DNA from: Roseimicrobium gellanilyticum
GTDB lineage: Bacteria > Verrucomicrobiota > Verrucomicrobiia > Verrucomicrobiales > Verrucomicrobiaceae
Reading direction: 5' to 3'
Length of the DNA stretch: 64,000 bases
Assembly: GCF_003315205.1 (NCBI RefSeq)
Contig: NZ_QNRR01000002.1
Location: 94,881-158,880, forward strand
Positions 62,059-64,000 of the stretch are shown piece after piece. Numbering within the stretch: position 1 is the stretch's first letter; every line of letters starts with the position of its first letter. A model generated the notes under the pieces. It was not told the DNA's origin, did not search any database, and was given only the letters and a program-made list of their open reading frames with translations. The position numbers were made by a program, and so were the translations under genes.

Positions 62059-62739
62059 ATGAAAAAAGTCTGCATCGTAGGAGCTTCCGGCAAACTGGGG
62101 CGGTACATGGTCCAGCATTGTTTGGAACGCGGCTATGAGGTGGGGGGCGTCTGCCGTGAGCGGAGCGTTGCCAAGCTCGACCCCTACAAGGAGCGCATCA
62201 CGGTTCTCCCCGGCATGACGAATGATCGTGAGCTCATCAAGAAAGCCGTTGATGGCTGTGATGGCGTGCTCGTCGTGCTCGCCCCGTGGGGTGTGCAGCA
62301 GTACTCCTCCGGCACTGCCCAGGCTGTGATGGACTACGCCAAGTCCGGAGCACGCCTCATCTTCTCTTGCGGATGGCATATCACCAAGGATGGGAAGGAC
62401 GTGTACTCGAAGACCTTTGTGACATTGCTGAGGGTTGTCACCTGGCTCACGAAATTGCTCCGCCTGGTGGAGATCGACGATCAAGTGGAGGCTTGCCGTC
62501 GCATCTTTGCCAGCGACACCCGCTGGACCGTGGTACGCGGGAGCGATCTGGAGGAGGGCGAAAGTCAGGGCCTGCCCGTCTGGAGCAGGCATGTGGGGGA
62601 TCCCATCCTGCAGAGCAACATGACCCGAAGAGTGGACTTCGCGCTTTTCATGGTGGCTGCCTTGGAGAATGACGAGCTTGTCCACGAGGCTCCGGCCATC
62701 GTCGGGTGTCAGACGCCGTCGGCGCTGGCGGGAAAGTAG
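62059..62739 (+). CDS. NAD(P)-binding (NmrA/SDR-like) protein
   Basis: This is a 226-residue Rossmann-fold protein. ATG 62059 places the dinucleotide-binding motif GASGKLGRYMVQHCLERGYEV at the N-terminus. VLVVLAPWGVQQYSSGTAQA and WTVVRGSDLEEGE are typical of atypical SDR/NmrA-like proteins, which act as reductases or redox sensors. The YxxxK catalytic pair of classical SDRs is not clear. The gene is divergent from ppk2 across 153 bases. Its TAG stop (62737-62739) belongs to the left end of a repeat element, so the native C-terminus may have been cut. Confidence 0.85.
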   Translation: MKKVCIVGASGKLGRYMVQHCLERGYEVGGVCRERSVAKLDPYKERITVLPGMTNDRELIKKAVDGCDGVLVVLAPWGVQQYSSGTAQAVMDYAKSGARLIFSCGWHITKDGKDVYSKTFVTLLRVVTWLTKLLRLVEIDDQVEACRRIFASDTRWTVVRGSDLEEGESQGLPVWSRHVGDPILQSNMTRRVDFALFMVAALENDELVHEAPAIVGCQTPSALAGK

Positions 62740-62893
62740 TCCGCCGAGCTTCGGCGGTCAGGAGAGTTGGCTACGCGGCGAACCGAGCCGTGTAACCGCC
62801 GTCGAGCATCGGAACGGGTGTTTCTTAAGCTGCGGGGAGATGGCGACTGAAAGATAGTGCCATGGTGACCGCCGAGGCTCGGCGGACTACTTT
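62733..62893. mobile_element. inverted-repeat-bounded (MITE-like) element, 161 bp
   Basis: The ends are AAAGTAGTCCGCCGAGCTTC and, inverted, GAGGCTCGGCGGACTACTTT. The element lies between two convergent genes: it overlaps the stop of the plus-strand NAD(P)-binding gene and ends 17 bases from the stop of the minus-strand uracil-DNA glycosylase gene. Non-coding. Confidence 0.75.
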
Positions 62894-62909
62894 CTGTCGG
62901 ACCCCTTTC

Positions 62910-63866
62910 TCACCTCGCCCGGCTGAAGTACGCCCTTTGCTTGTCGGAAATGGGGAGCCCCACGATTTCCATCACCCGCATCATGTCCTCCCAGACCAGG
63001 CGCTTCTCCGCCAGACCGCCGCCGTCCTCGGCCTCGCGCCGGAGGAGGTAGCTGGGGTGATAGGTGACCACGAGGGGGTGCCCCCGCCATTCCTGGACCC
63101 GGCCACGCAGCCTGCCCACCGTGCCCTCGATGCCGAGGCCCGTCGAGGCCGTGGCGCCAAGGCAGACGATGACCCGCGGCTTGATGATATTGATCTCCGC
63201 CATGATGTAGGGCTGGCAGGCAAGCATCTCCCCGGTGGTGGGCGCCCGGTTCTTGCTTCCCTGCATGCGGCCGTCATCGATCTTCGGGCGGAACTTGCAG
63301 ACGTTGCTGATGTACACCTCGCTCCGGCGGAGGCCCATGGCCTGGATGATCTTGGTCAGGAGCTGGCCGGCAGGTCCCACGAAGGGCTCGCGCTGCTTTT
63401 CCTCTTCCGCCCCCGGGGCCTCGCCGATGAACATGATGTCCGAGTCTGGATTCCCCACGGCGAAGACCATGATGTCCCGCAGGGTACCGAGCTCCCGGGC
63501 CTGCTTTCCGCCTTCCGCCTCCCGAGCCAGCTCATCCAGCAGCTCACGTTTGGAACGGGCGGGACTGGCCGAGGATCCGGGGCTGACAGGCTGCGTCGGG
63601 TGGAGAGGCGTGCCTGCTGGGGAAGGGCGCGGCGCGCTTGGCGTGTCCGCGGGTTGGGGGGTACGAAACGATGAAGGTGGACTTGAAGAAGCTATGCCCG
63701 GCGTTGCAGTGCGACCTGCGGTGGCGGGAGGGGTCACCTGCTGCTGGCGCGCGCCCTGTACCGTCGCCAGGACTGCCCGAGCCTCATCAGTGAGCCCCAC
63801 GTGCGTCACACCCCGGGCGGCGAGCTGGGAGAGGTACTCTTGGAGCAGGGGATTGGGGGCAGGCAT
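62910..63866 (-). CDS. family-4-like uracil-DNA glycosylase lacking the N-terminal cluster cysteines
   Basis: This is a 318-residue protein that should remove uracil from DNA. A Pro/Ser/Thr-rich N-terminal tail (about 35-105) precedes the glycosylase domain. Motif A is MFIGEAPGAEEE with REPFVGPAGQLL; motif B is YHPSYLLR. Family 4 enzymes carry four cysteines for a [4Fe-4S] cluster. Here the upstream C-x2-C pair is absent, and K-C-R-P reads K-F-R-P with a Cys two residues earlier. Only three cysteines occur in the whole protein. It may work without a cluster. Start at 63866. Confidence 0.85.
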   Translation of the reverse strand: MPAPNPLLQEYLSQLAARGVTHVGLTDEARAVLATVQGARQQQVTPPATAGRTATPGIASSSPPSSFRTPQPADTPSAPRPSPAGTPLHPTQPVSPGSSASPARSKRELLDELAREAEGGKQARELGTLRDIMVFAVGNPDSDIMFIGEAPGAEEEKQREPFVGPAGQLLTKIIQAMGLRRSEVYISNVCKFRPKIDDGRMQGSKNRAPTTGEMLACQPYIMAEINIIKPRVIVCLGATASTGLGIEGTVGRLRGRVQEWRGHPLVVTYHPSYLLRREAEDGGGLAEKRLVWEDMMRVMEIVGLPISDKQRAYFSRAR

Positions 63867-63873
63867 GGATGGA

Positions 63874-63901
63874 GAAAAATGAGGGCGTTTTCCGCCCTCA
63901 T
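63874..63901 (-). terminator. possible intrinsic terminator or leader hairpin upstream of the glycosylase gene
   Basis: On the minus strand ATGAGGGCG and CGCCCTCAT form a 9-bp stem with a 5-base loop (63879-63901), followed by TTTTTC. If a minus-strand gene lies beyond the window, this would be its terminator. It ends 8 bases before the glycosylase start, so it could instead attenuate that gene. I see no gene in the last 99 bases. Confidence 0.6.
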
Positions 63902-64000
63902 CCCGAACCCGTTTTCGCTGTTCGTCAAGCGATTCCGTCGTGCCATTTGCAGTTGACAGGGGGGAGGGGGGTGGGAAGCTCTCCGTCCGCCCTGCCAGAC

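Overview
The window looks like chromosomal DNA from a GC-rich, diderm, heterotrophic member of the PVC superphylum, most likely a Verrucomicrobiota (Verrucomicrobiaceae-like). Three things suggest this. One protein fuses a 3-keto-disaccharide-hydrolase-like (DUF1080) domain to a PVC-type c-type cytochrome. There is a very large secreted protein with thrombospondin-type-3-like calcium repeats. The intergenic regions are full of several families of short palindromic repeats. The assignment is inferred from gene content only; no rRNA or tRNA gene was seen.

Layout. 1-7.8 kb: repeat islands, two orphan secreted or membrane proteins, an ATP-grasp protein, polA, a GFA-family protein and a frameshifted leucine-rich-repeat gene. 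8-13.3 kb (minus strand): an operon-like run of STAS protein, MlaE permease, MlaF ATPase and MlaD, followed after a repeat island by a GAF/SpoIIE-phosphatase/HATPase regulator. 13.8-21 kb: a small ORF, a tandem-pseudokinase/Sel1 membrane protein, a DegP/HtrA protease with a good terminator, and a zinc/manganese-type binding lipoprotein between repeats. 21.5-26.2 kb: a response-regulator/metallo-beta-lactamase fusion, an M20 peptidase, a His-rich small lipoprotein, a membrane protein and a beta-hydroxyacid dehydrogenase. 26.6-32.9 kb (minus): GtrA, FabF-like KAS, then M19 dipeptidase, amidohydrolase and a second M19 dipeptidase, all three predicted lipoproteins. 33-36.5 kb: sugar isomerase-like protein, HemW and a squalene/phytoene synthase. 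36.8-43.1 kb: an 1802-residue TSP3-repeat/phosphodiester-glycosidase protein translationally coupled to a lipoprotein. 43.2-49 kb: CPCC protein, RluA-type pseudouridine synthase, zinc-ribbon Ser/Thr kinase, a secreted protein and a methyltransferase. 49-58.7 kb: the DUF1080/cytochrome fusion, a 1184-residue secreted protein of unknown function and an SGNH/alpha-beta hydrolase fusion. 58.7-60.8 kb: four small proteins including DUF5069 and DUF4304 members. 60.9-63.9 kb: PPK2, an NAD(P)-binding protein and a family-4-like uracil-DNA glycosylase.

Together the genes describe a cell that invests in envelope maintenance (Mla-type lipid transport, HtrA), periplasmic hydrolysis of peptides and glycans, and Ser/Thr kinase or phosphatase signalling. 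The most unusual features are the Mla operon followed by a SpoIIE-type phosphatase, the tandem pseudokinase-Sel1 protein, the dipeptidase/amidohydrolase trio, a predicted hairpin over the ribosome binding site of the giant gene, and a family of terminal-inverted-repeat elements that lie at or just after stop codons and supply the TAG stop of three genes.
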